Assembly (NCBI RefSeq): GCF_900104695.1
Contig: NZ_FNSW01000001.1
Span: 4,210,001 to 4,274,000, forward strand
DNA: 64,000 nucleotides
Origin: Paenibacillus sp. GP183
GTDB lineage: Bacteria > Bacillota > Bacilli > Paenibacillales > NBRC-103111
Direction: 5' to 3'
Below are positions 52,690-61,586 of this stretch, one piece after another. A program made the translations under genes and the position numbers. The number at the start of each line of letters is the position of its first letter. Within the stretch, counting starts at the first letter, position 1. The notes below the pieces were generated by a model. It saw nothing but the letters and a program-made list of their open reading frames with translations, did not search any database and was not told the DNA's origin.

Positions 52690-53166
52690 GTGCTCCATCT
52701 GGACCAATACAACGCTTTATTACAGACTTTGTTACAGCAAGAAGCTGATCTCCAGTTTTCCGTTTTCACGAATGAGACCGCCTACAAAGTTGGGAACAGG
52801 ATTATTGAAAAAGCGATGCGTGAGGACAAATCAATCGTCGTCGACATTCGAAGAAACGGCGAGTTGTTATTTTACAGCAGAATGGACGGCAAATCTTCTC
52901 ATAACGATGAATGGGTGTCATGGAAAAATAACGTCGCCCATCATTTCGGCCATAGCTCCTATTATATGCACGTATTTCTGAAATCGACCGGTTCAACGGT
53001 AGAAGTCTCCGGCCTCAACCCGAATGATTATAAGGCAGAAGGCGGCGCTTTTCCGTTACTTTTGGAAAATGAAGGCATTGTAGGTACCATCACGGTATCG
53101 GGACTGCCGGGTGAGGAAGATCACGACATGGTTGTTTCTGTGTTAAGGGAATTACTATGGGGGTAA
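52690..53166 (+). CDS. UPF0303/HbpS-like protein
   Basis: 158 aa from GTG 52690, with AAAAGGAA close upstream. DIRRNGELLFYSRMDG, WVSWKNNVAHHFGHSSYYMH and VGTITVSGLPGEEDHDMVV fit the UPF0303 (HbpS/GlcG-like) fold, some members of which bind heme or degrade it. Function in this organism is unknown. A perfect inverted repeat follows. Confidence 0.75.
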   Translation: MLHLDQYNALLQTLLQQEADLQFSVFTNETAYKVGNRIIEKAMREDKSIVVDIRRNGELLFYSRMDGKSSHNDEWVSWKNNVAHHFGHSSYYMHVFLKSTGSTVEVSGLNPNDYKAEGGAFPLLLENEGIVGTITVSGLPGEEDHDMVVSVLRELLWG

Positions 53167-53225
53167 AGGGAAATGAATATGATTGAAGTTGTCCAAGTAA
53201 AAAGTGTCTGACATGGATAAAAATG

Positions 53226-53264
53226 GGAGAAAGGCTATTGAGTTTACTCAATAGCCTTTCTCCG
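53226..53264. terminator. bidirectional terminator
   Basis: GGAGAAAGGCTATTGAG pairs with CTCAATAGCCTTTCTCC around a short loop. Confidence 0.8.
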
Positions 53265-53285
53265 TTCACTGTTGATCCCCGTAAG

Positions 53286-54902
53286 TCAATCCATCATTAT
53301 GGATTTATAAAGGATCGATGCCACTTCGGATCTTTTGGCTGGTCTGTTTGGAGCAAAACTTCCGTCCTCATACCCATCCACCAAACCTTTGGTGGCAGCG
53401 GATCGCACATAGTTCACCGCCCAATTAGGAATGGCATTCTGATCGGTATATGTTAAGGAATAATTAGAGGTGACAGGAAGATGAAATCCTTTTGCCAAAA
53501 TAGCGACGATCTCGGTACGAGAAATCGGCTGGTTTGGACGAAGTGAGCCATCTTCATAACCATCGATCAGACCGGCCTGCACAGCTGTCTGAACGGATTG
53601 GGTGGCCCAATTGGGAATTTGATTATTATCCTTGAAGGAGGAAAGATTGGCAGAGACAGGCTTTAAACCCAAGGCGTTCGCTGCCATATTAATAAATTCC
53701 GCACGGGTAATATTGCGATCTGGTTTAAACTCGTTATTTTCATAACCATTAATAATGTTCATTTGGTGTAACATGGTCACTGGCTCAAAAGCCCAGTCAA
53801 AACTGGGAACGTCGGCAAAAGGTGCGGCTTGCATCAACAATTCATCCTTGGCCAGGAAACGAATTGGGCTGGATTTATCGTAAGAATTCAAAAGCTTGAT
53901 ATCCTTTTTAATGTTTTCCGAATTTACTATGATTCCTTCGGATGGGTACTGGATATCAAGATTCTTGTTCTGATTCCAGATTTGATTCCGTATGGTCAGG
54001 TTTAAATCTGCTTGATTGGAACTGCCGCTTTGCTGCGTAGTTTCGTTCGGTAGTTTGAAATAGATGTTGGTCTCGTTTTGGGAGATTTGGTTATCTTTAT
54101 CTATCCATAAATCTAGCGAAAGCTTAGCGTCAAATCCGCTTGCTTTCAAATCCGCTACATTCGAAGCTTTGATTTGCTTTGCCATATCGGATAGATTATT
54201 TTTGATCCCGGCCAAATCCACTGCTCCCTGAGCTCCTCCAAGGGTCGGAAGCAATGACGGAAGGTCTTTCAATCCTTCAAATCGGCTTAAATTATCAAGC
54301 GTATATGCGGCCATATCCATTGCTTCCTGCATGTCAAGGCTAATCCGGATGTGGGTTGTATCCAAGACGCTTCCATTGGGGAGTGTAACCTTTTCTGAAC
54401 CTATTTTTTCAAGATGCTGTGCATTATAATCATATTGATTTATGAAAGCTTTCAGTATTTGTTTTATTTTCTCGCTTGCCATGCTGTCTGGAGCATTTGC
54501 GGCTTGGGAGGGAAGAGCCAAAAATTTCTTATCCACGGAAGACTTCAGATATAGCCCATTTCCTTTCATGTATAAATCAAATGAAGGAGCTGTTTGGTAA
54601 GGCCATAATTCGCTGCCAAGAATAGAAGCAGGGTTGTTTGCTGAAATGACCGTGTGTGATTCCTGTGCATTTTTTTGGAGAGTATCGATGACGATCCCCT
54701 CTTTTAAAATATCTAAAACTGGCTTGATTTTTTCATCCATTGGAACAGCCGGAAAATGACCGGATAATGAAATGTTCGTTTTGGACTCATAAGAAGACAA
54801 ATCCATCGTTTTCTTAAACGATTCGGCAACAAGTAACGCGTTTGGTGAACATCCTGTGAGAACAAGAAGAACAGCCAATAGAATAAAACTTAATTTTTTC
54901 AT
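53286..54902 (-). CDS. lipoprotein with three C-terminal SLH domains
   Basis: 538 aa from ATG 54902 (GAAGGGG upstream). Signal peptide with lipobox LTGC (Cys18), so the N-terminus should be lipidated at the membrane. A large domain (about 25-355) of unknown fold is rich in Ser, Leu and Asp. Three SLH repeats (about 360-538) follow: FADVPSFDWA, FKDNNQIPNWA, YTDQNAIPNWA, each with GYE..RPxRxISR-type motifs. It could bridge membrane and wall polymer. Function unknown. Confidence 0.8.
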   Translation of the reverse strand: MKKLSFILLAVLLVLTGCSPNALLVAESFKKTMDLSSYESKTNISLSGHFPAVPMDEKIKPVLDILKEGIVIDTLQKNAQESHTVISANNPASILGSELWPYQTAPSFDLYMKGNGLYLKSSVDKKFLALPSQAANAPDSMASEKIKQILKAFINQYDYNAQHLEKIGSEKVTLPNGSVLDTTHIRISLDMQEAMDMAAYTLDNLSRFEGLKDLPSLLPTLGGAQGAVDLAGIKNNLSDMAKQIKASNVADLKASGFDAKLSLDLWIDKDNQISQNETNIYFKLPNETTQQSGSSNQADLNLTIRNQIWNQNKNLDIQYPSEGIIVNSENIKKDIKLLNSYDKSSPIRFLAKDELLMQAAPFADVPSFDWAFEPVTMLHQMNIINGYENNEFKPDRNITRAEFINMAANALGLKPVSANLSSFKDNNQIPNWATQSVQTAVQAGLIDGYEDGSLRPNQPISRTEIVAILAKGFHLPVTSNYSLTYTDQNAIPNWAVNYVRSAATKGLVDGYEDGSFAPNRPAKRSEVASILYKSIMMD

Positions 54903-55100
54903 TTTTTCCCCTTCAATCAAATATATTATCTTGTCCATACGATTTATATCATATGACCATTTTAAAATCTATTTGTAAATGTTGGGCAAAAATAATTTTT
55001 TTGCCGTTTGCACCCTGACATAATGTTGTCAGGGTGCATGGTCTAATATAAGTAGTGTAAGCAAGATAAACATCACCCACCATTCGAGGAGGAAAATCAA

Positions 55101-56267
55101 ATGACTACTTCAAATCAAATTTCAAACGCGGTAATAGCAGAAATTCAACCGTTTCGTATCGCCGTCGCGCAAGCAGAACTGGATGATCTCCAATATCGTC
55201 TGTCCAAGACGAGGTGGCCGGATGCATTAAGGGGAGCAGGCTGGAAATACGGCGTTTCGCTGGATTATGTGAAAGAATTGGCATCCTACTGGCAGAACGA
55301 GTACGATTGGCGTAAACACGAAGCACGTCTGAACGAATTCCCTCAGTTCACTACAATAGTTGATGGTGCCCAAGTACATTTCCTGCATGTCCGCTCGCCC
55401 GAACCAGACGCATTTCCTCTGCTGCTGACTCACGCCTGGCCTAGTTCGATCGTCGAGTTCATGGAGTTAATCGGTCCGCTCAGCGATCCGCGCAATCATG
55501 GCGGCGATCCGGCTAACGCATTCCATCTCATCATCCCTTCCGTGCCAGGGTTCGGATTCTCCGGCTCAGCCCTTGAACCCGGATGGAATATTGCTCGTAT
55601 TGCGAAAGCATGGGATACATTAATGAAACGTTTGGGATATGAAGAATACGGTGCACACGGCAGCGACTGCGGTGCGCTTGTGTCCCGGGAGCTGGGCATA
55701 CAGAAGCCGGAGGGCCTTCGCGGCGTCCACGTACTGCAGCTATTCTCCTTTCCTTCCGGCGATCCGGCAGAGATGGCAGACCTATCTGAAGATGATCAAA
55801 AGCGCCTTCAATTCCTTGCAAACTTCCATGAACGGGCAGGCTTCAATTCGATCCAGTCGACCCGGCCACAGACGCTCTCATATGGTCTTGCGGACTCTCC
55901 TGTGGGGCAGCTCGCTTGGATTGCCGAGTTGTTTAACGGCTTCGGTGACCATGTGGATTTCATTGACCGGGATGCATTGTTGACGAACGTTACCCTGTAT
56001 TGGTTGACCAATACGGCAGAATCCTCCGCCCTCCTGTATTACGAGAATGCTCATAACCACGAACAAGCACCGCAAGGACCGAATACGATCCCGACAGGTC
56101 TGGCAGTGTTCGGACATGATTTCAAATCGATGAAGCGCTTTGCACAGCGCGATAACACGAACATTGTGCAATGGTCGGAGTTTGAACGGGGTACCCATTT
56201 TGCTGCGATGGATGCGCCGGATCTTCTGGCTCCGGACATTCAAGCTTTCTTCCGCAGTTTCCGCTAA
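55101..56267 (+). CDS. epoxide hydrolase (alpha/beta fold)
   Basis: 388 aa, GAGGAGG upstream. The N-terminal epoxide hydrolase part (PFRIAVAQAELDDLQYRLSK, TRWPDALRGAGWKYGVSLDY) is followed by oxyanion HAWPSS, nucleophile Asp in AHGSDCGALVSREL, an acid near the cap and His in FERGTHFAAMDAP. It should open epoxides to diols. It lies 43 bases before the AlkZ-like gene, possibly one transcript. Confidence 0.9.
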   Translation: MTTSNQISNAVIAEIQPFRIAVAQAELDDLQYRLSKTRWPDALRGAGWKYGVSLDYVKELASYWQNEYDWRKHEARLNEFPQFTTIVDGAQVHFLHVRSPEPDAFPLLLTHAWPSSIVEFMELIGPLSDPRNHGGDPANAFHLIIPSVPGFGFSGSALEPGWNIARIAKAWDTLMKRLGYEEYGAHGSDCGALVSRELGIQKPEGLRGVHVLQLFSFPSGDPAEMADLSEDDQKRLQFLANFHERAGFNSIQSTRPQTLSYGLADSPVGQLAWIAELFNGFGDHVDFIDRDALLTNVTLYWLTNTAESSALLYYENAHNHEQAPQGPNTIPTGLAVFGHDFKSMKRFAQRDNTNIVQWSEFERGTHFAAMDAPDLLAPDIQAFFRSFR

Positions 56268-56310
56268 GCTAAGTAAAGAAGATCGATAAAAAGGATGGGG
56301 GGCTGTAAGC

Positions 56311-57468
56311 ATGAATGCAGTAAAAAAGACGCGAAACAAAGGATCTGCAACCGGAGAAGAACCAGCCACAGTACTAAGTTCTCGCGTCTTGAATCGTGCA
56401 CTGCTTGCAAGGCAAATGCTGCTGAGCCGTGTGAAGCTTCCGGTCTTGGAGGTCATCGAGAATCTGGTCGGTATGCAGGCGCAAGCCCCGAACGCCCCTT
56501 ACTTCGGTATGTGGTCTCGGCTGGAAGGCTTTCAGCAAGAAGAACTGTCCCGGCTTGTCCGGGAAAGGAAGGTTGTGCGTATGGCTCTGATGCGTTCGAC
56601 CCTCCACTTGGTCTCTGCCCGCGATGCTCTGCAGCTGCGCCCGTGGCTGCAGGCCGTCATGGACCGCAGCCTGAACGGCACCTATGGAAAGCACCTCAAG
56701 GGGGTAGACCTTGAGGCGCTTGCTGCTGCCGGCCGGGAACTGGTTGAAAGCGAGCCTCTGACTTTCAGCGAATTAGGCAAGCGTCTACGCGAACAATGGC
56801 CCGATCTTAGTTCGGAGGCTATTGCGGCTGCGATTCGGAATTTGGTACCGCTTGTGCAAGTACCGCCGCGGGGGATGTGGGGAGAAAGCGGCCAGGCTGC
56901 ACATACATCGGTGGAAGCATGGCTCGGTAAGCCTCTGTGCTCCCAGCCTGAAGCGAAGAGCATTATCAGGCGTTATTTGGCCGCATTCGGTCCGGCAACT
57001 GTCAAGGACATTCAGACGTGGTCAGGACTTTCGCGCGTGAGCGAAGTCATCGAGTCACTTCGTCCACAGCTAGTTACATTCCTGGACGAACGGGGCTCGG
57101 AATTATTCGACCTTCCCGAAGCTCCGCGGCCGGATGCCGACACGCCGTCTGCGCCTCGATTCCTTGGTGAGTTCGACAATATGCTCTTATCTTATGCGGA
57201 CCGCAGTCGAATCATTGATGAGACATACCGCAGTCGGGTATTCACCGCGAACGGGATCATCCGATCGACTATACTCATCGACGGCTTCGTCGCTGGAACC
57301 TGGAAGCTGAAGCGTGAACGGGGGAGAGTAACTTTGTACATAGAGCCCTTCATTAGACTCTCCAAACAAGAAATCAACGCCCTAACGGCGGAAGGAGCCC
57401 GACTGCTTCATTTTGCTGAAGCAGAGGCTCATTCCCATGACGTTATTGTTAATTCACCAGAGGGGTAA
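56311..57468 (+). CDS. winged-helix protein of the AlkZ-like DNA glycosylase family
   Basis: 385 aa. The YcaQ/AlkZ-type domain (HTH_42) shows the NLVGMQAQAPNAPYFGMWSRL segment, whose QAQ triplet is the catalytic QxQ motif of AlkZ interstrand-crosslink glycosylases, followed by RMALMRSTLHLVSARDAL. Related proteins unhook crosslinks or remove alkyl damage. The first 20 residues are basic and disordered. A role in DNA repair is inference; the epoxide hydrolase next door would fit an alkylation-stress set. Confidence 0.75.
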   Translation: MNAVKKTRNKGSATGEEPATVLSSRVLNRALLARQMLLSRVKLPVLEVIENLVGMQAQAPNAPYFGMWSRLEGFQQEELSRLVRERKVVRMALMRSTLHLVSARDALQLRPWLQAVMDRSLNGTYGKHLKGVDLEALAAAGRELVESEPLTFSELGKRLREQWPDLSSEAIAAAIRNLVPLVQVPPRGMWGESGQAAHTSVEAWLGKPLCSQPEAKSIIRRYLAAFGPATVKDIQTWSGLSRVSEVIESLRPQLVTFLDERGSELFDLPEAPRPDADTPSAPRFLGEFDNMLLSYADRSRIIDETYRSRVFTANGIIRSTILIDGFVAGTWKLKRERGRVTLYIEPFIRLSKQEINALTAEGARLLHFAEAEAHSHDVIVNSPEG

Positions 57469-57552
57469 AGAAGGCTCCAGCCATTTGAGTGTAGAATATA
57501 ATAAAGTCTAATTATGCACAATCGCAGGATTCTCGGTTTGGAGGACCTCCCC

Positions 57553-58473
57553 ATGAAGCTGGATCGCTTGCTCGCAATTACGATGACACTGTTAAATCAA
57601 CCGCGCGTCAGCGCTACAGAACTAGCCAAGCGCTTTGAGGTTTCTTTGCGAACTATCTATCGCGACATGGAAGCTATCAATCAAGCTGGAATTCCTATTG
57701 TTTCATTCGCTGGATCGGATGGAGGGTATGAAATCATGTCAGGCTATCGCTTGGACAAACAAGTCTTATCCCTGGAAGACTTTTCGTCGATCATCTCAGC
57801 CTTGCGCGGTGTGCGCTCCGCGACGGATCATTCCGAAATCGACGGATTATTAGAAAGAATAGGCGCCTTGATGCCTGCTCAAGCGAAAGCTGTAGATCAA
57901 GTTTATGTGGATCTCGATTTCCAACCGACACCTAATGATAAAGAACATATCGGGCCCATGCATCAGGCGATCAAAGATTTGCAATTAGTTCGATTTACTT
58001 ATTTAGACAACAAAGGAATTGAAGCCGAACGCACGATGGAACCGATGAGCCTTTTCCTGAAAGGCTTTGTCTGGTATGTATACGGTTACTGCCTGACCCG
58101 AATGGATATTCGTGTGTTTCGGCTGTCCCGGATGAGTCGGCTGAAGATTTTGCCGGAAACATTTGTCCGTCGGGATTATACGCTGCAAGATGTCGAACAA
58201 CAATTCATGAGCAAAGCCGATTTTATGAAAGTGAAGGCGGTTCTACAGTTTCAACCGGAAGTGAAAACCCGGGTTCGCGATGAGTTCGGTTTCGACCAAG
58301 TCATCGTGAACCCGAACGGAACCTTATCGTTGACCACGCATTTTTCATCTACGGAACGAGCGATCCAGAAAATTCTGAGCTACGGCAGTCAGGTGACGGT
58401 GACTGAACCTCCCGAATTGATAAAAGAGCTGCAACGTCACATTCTGAATATGGCTGAGCTCTATAAGCTTTGA
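57553..58473 (+). CDS. HTH plus WYL-domain transcription regulator (YafY family)
   Basis: 306 aa from ATG 57553 (GGAGG upstream). Deor-type HTH at about 1-60 (RVSATELAKRFEVSLRTIYR), WYL domain at about 130-220 with RFTYLDNKG, SLFLKGFVWYVYGYCLTR, and a WCX-type end. WYL proteins sense small ligands or DNA ends. It follows the AlkZ-like gene on the same strand and may control it. Confidence 0.87.
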   Translation: MKLDRLLAITMTLLNQPRVSATELAKRFEVSLRTIYRDMEAINQAGIPIVSFAGSDGGYEIMSGYRLDKQVLSLEDFSSIISALRGVRSATDHSEIDGLLERIGALMPAQAKAVDQVYVDLDFQPTPNDKEHIGPMHQAIKDLQLVRFTYLDNKGIEAERTMEPMSLFLKGFVWYVYGYCLTRMDIRVFRLSRMSRLKILPETFVRRDYTLQDVEQQFMSKADFMKVKAVLQFQPEVKTRVRDEFGFDQVIVNPNGTLSLTTHFSSTERAIQKILSYGSQVTVTEPPELIKELQRHILNMAELYKL

Positions 58474-58482
58474 TTTTATGTC

Positions 58483-59850
58483 TTACCTCTGACCAGATTG
58501 GTGAAAAGCCCCTAATTTATGAATGACATGACAGGTGCTTTTAATGCCGTTTAAGAAATAATCGACACCGATGTTTTCATTCGGAGAATGATTGGCTTCG
58601 TCAAAATTGGCATAAGGGACGACGATGGATGGTAATCCCAACGTTTTGGTCCACATATAATCGGGCAAGCTTCCTCCCATACTGGGTTGAACAATCGGAA
58701 TTTGCTCATGGGCTTCACCTACCGCTTTAATTACAACCTGCACAAGCTCATGTTCGGCAGATGTTCTTGACGGACTTACCGCGCCCATAAACTTCACTTC
58801 GATATCCGGAGCAACTTTCTTCACATGATTGCAAAATTTTTCAAAAATATCTTGAGGGTCCTGATCCGCCACCAACCGAATATCCATTTTGACTGTTGCT
58901 TTGGAAGGGATGATGGTTTTGGTTCCTTCTCCCGTGTAGCCGCTGTGTATCCCGCAAATATTGAATGTAGGCTCCATGGTTAGTTTGCGGTAATAGGTGC
59001 CTCCATCCATATTCAAACCCTCATAACCGATCAGCTTGGCAACTTGATCCCGATCAAAGGGCATTTCGTTCAGCAGTTGGGTATCTTTTTCTGAGATAGG
59101 CAGTATATGGTCGTAGAAGCCTTCGATCAGCACCCGGCCATGCTCATCCCTCATCGTTCGAAACAGATCCATCAGCTTCCAAACCGGGTTAGGCACAATG
59201 TTGCCTTTATTGCCGGAATGGTTATCCCAGTCTGCGCCTTTAGCTATCAGCTCCAACTTGAGCACCCCGCGAACACCCAATAAAATCAAAGGTCTGCCGC
59301 TATCATGGGATGGTCCGTCGGACGTATAGACAAGGTCGGTTTTAAGAAGCTCACTGTTTTCCTGAATGAAAGCCGGAAGATTGGCGCTGCTCTGCTCTTC
59401 CTCGCCTTCGAAAATAAATTTAATATTAATCGGAAGCTCTCCGAAAGCGTCCAGGTACGTCTTGACGGCAAGAAGCTGCGCCATCAGCTGCCCTTTGTTA
59501 TCTCCCGCACCCCGTGCATATATTTTGTTGTTACGGATTGTCGGTTCAAAAGGTGGAGACAGCCACTCATCCAAAGGGTCTGGAGGCTGCACATCATAGT
59601 GCCCGTAAATGAGAACGGAAAATGCGTCCTTGTCTTTTATCATTTCGCCGTAAATGACTGGATGGCCTTTTGTTTCCATCAACCGTGTTTTAATTCCGAT
59701 ACCTTCCATCATTTCTCGCAATAAGTCTGCGCATTCCCGGATCCCGATATTTTGCGTGCTGATGCTTTTTTGCCGCAGAATGGTAAACAATTGTTCCAAA
59801 TACTGTTCTTTTCGTTCCGCGATTAGTTCATTCACTTTGGCTAAGCTCAT
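58483..59850 (-). CDS. M20-family peptidase (dipeptidase)
   Basis: 455 aa. Zinc-binding residues in LIYGHYDVQPPDPLDEW, RGAGDNKGQ, FIFEGEEEQSS and PSMGGSLPDYMW, NFDEANHSPNEN. Typical M20 dipeptidase/Xaa-His-like layout with an inserted dimerisation domain (about 180-330). Cytoplasmic. The start has AAGGAAG upstream. It is convergent with the WYL gene, nine bases apart. Confidence 0.92.
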   Translation of the reverse strand: MSLAKVNELIAERKEQYLEQLFTILRQKSISTQNIGIRECADLLREMMEGIGIKTRLMETKGHPVIYGEMIKDKDAFSVLIYGHYDVQPPDPLDEWLSPPFEPTIRNNKIYARGAGDNKGQLMAQLLAVKTYLDAFGELPINIKFIFEGEEEQSSANLPAFIQENSELLKTDLVYTSDGPSHDSGRPLILLGVRGVLKLELIAKGADWDNHSGNKGNIVPNPVWKLMDLFRTMRDEHGRVLIEGFYDHILPISEKDTQLLNEMPFDRDQVAKLIGYEGLNMDGGTYYRKLTMEPTFNICGIHSGYTGEGTKTIIPSKATVKMDIRLVADQDPQDIFEKFCNHVKKVAPDIEVKFMGAVSPSRTSAEHELVQVVIKAVGEAHEQIPIVQPSMGGSLPDYMWTKTLGLPSIVVPYANFDEANHSPNENIGVDYFLNGIKSTCHVIHKLGAFHQSGQR

Positions 59851-60169
59851 AAGTTACACTTCCTTATTAAGATTGGTATGAGTGGGGGTTTCAACCCTGT
59901 CCATACTAATCTTAACACGGAAGTGCATCCTCAACCATTATAAAACCTCTATAATATAGATTTACGTTTAGCTTCGTTTGAACGATGTCAAATCACGATG
60001 GCCATGGGGAACCCGCGCCGGTTTCACAGAAACTGGCGAGGCTGGTCAGAAAGTGACCCCAGCCGCGTGAACAATCTCCAAAACACTTGGCGTGACGCAC
60101 TTAAGATACAGCGTTCGGAAATAAATGACTGCACCATGACCTATTCAGGGAGTTGTAGTTGACTGATAG
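59851..60169. other. 319-bp gap without a credible gene
   Basis: It holds the upstream region of the M20 gene and the 3' side of the broken transporter. A 54-codon frame at 59998-60162 lacks a ribosome binding site and was rejected. Confidence 0.4.
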
Positions 60170-61385
60170 TTAATGACTAGCTGCCTTCTTCAGTTCAGGT
60201 TGAATACCACCCTTCAACTTTAACAGCGGAACGAGAATCGCCACGGCCGCGAGGATGAATAAACCTGCGATCACGTACACCGGAACAAGCGAGAACGTGT
60301 TCTTAATCAAGCCTGAAAGCATCATCGTAACAACCATTGAACCCGTAAACAGCGGAGTCAGAATGCCGTTTACCCGGCCGATGAACGATTGCTCTGTATT
60401 TTGCAGCATCAACGTATTGATTCCGATATTTATACATGGAAAAACGAGCCCGCTGATGAACTGTAGCCCAAGCGTCACCAAGTAATCTGTAGAAATCCCC
60501 ATGGCGATTACCGTCAAGCTGATAACTGCCATGCTGAACGTCAGATGCTTCGGTGATACTTTACTCGAGAAGCTCATAGCCAGCACACCGCCAATAATCA
60601 TCCCTACGCCATTGATCAATGCGAACCACTGCAAATAATCCTCCGGCTTCCCAAGCCGCTCCGTAATGAGGAAGATGCCCATCGGCTGAATAAGACCAAG
60701 CCTAGCCCTACAGCAATGTATCCGCCGCCGAGTTTACGGAGTATAGAGCTGTTCTGTATATAGCGGAACCCCGCCTTAATGTCTTCCAGCACATGCAACA
60801 GTTGTCGCTCCCCTTTGTCTCGACGATCACGTGGAAGGAAGGCCAGCGAAGCAGCCGAGAACAGAAAGGCAACGCCCATAATGCCGATTGCCGTCTTGAT
60901 GCCGTAGCTCTGGTAAACGAACATGCCGACGATCGGTCCGAAAATCATAAATACCGCGAACAACGTCTGATACACCGACATACCCTTTTGTACTAGATGT
61001 TCAGGCACATGCAGCTTGAACAGCTTCAAGCCCGCGGGTTGCGAGAACTGAGATAATATTGTCGACACTAGCGTCGCGAAAAATACGACTTTCCACGAAC
61101 CGTACATCATTGCAAAAAGAATCGCGAGAATGGAAACCGCACTTAACAGGTCGCAGCTCACCATTGTCCTTTTCGGCCGGAAAATACGAAGATCGGCGCA
61201 TACTCCGCGACGGAGATCAGCGAAACGGCGAACGCGTCGTCATTTGTCATTTTTTTGACGAAAAGTAGAATGGCGATATTTCGCACCCAAATACCGATTT
61301 GCAAAAACAACGTGGACATCAAAATCGCTTGCACGAACCGGTTGCTTAGCAGTGAAGATGCCGAAGCAGGTTGATTGTCTGTCAT
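60170..61385 (-). pseudogene. MFS transporter gene broken by a deletion and a frameshift
   Basis: Three fragments in different frames make one MFS protein: start MTDNQPASASSLLSNRFVQA (ATG 61385, AAAGGG upstream), middle from about 61164 (TMVSCDLLSAVSIL) and end from about 60682 (MGIFLITERLG). Lesion 1 near 61160-61185 joins IFVFS to RPKRTMV, losing about ten residues including the conserved FADRW motif-A loop. Lesion 2 near 60688 lacks one base in VLFQPMGIF (TTC then AG). Bacteria with the intact family pump drugs out. No function expected here. Confidence 0.85.
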
Positions 61386-61533
61386 GAATCTCACCCTTTC
61401 TATTACTATTCCCTATAAACTTTACAAGACAATCCGCTCTTCAGAAAGGTTCGCCAGCATGAAAGATCCCTCCATCCTGAGACTGATTCCCCTTATTCCG
61501 GTTGCAAAAATACACTTTACTCATAAAACAGCA

Positions 61534-61570
61534 AAAAAACCATTGTGACAGTTCATCACAATGGTTTTTT
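61534..61570. terminator. terminator of gltB
   Basis: AAAAAACCATTGTGA pairs with TCACAATGGTTTTTT; fits the minus-strand gltB. Confidence 0.85.
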
Positions 61571-61586
61571 GACTGTAATTGTACAA

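Noticed and set aside
59998-60162. 54-codon frame in the gap after the M20 peptidase
   Set aside because: No ribosome binding site, no homology recognised, Arg/Trp-rich.
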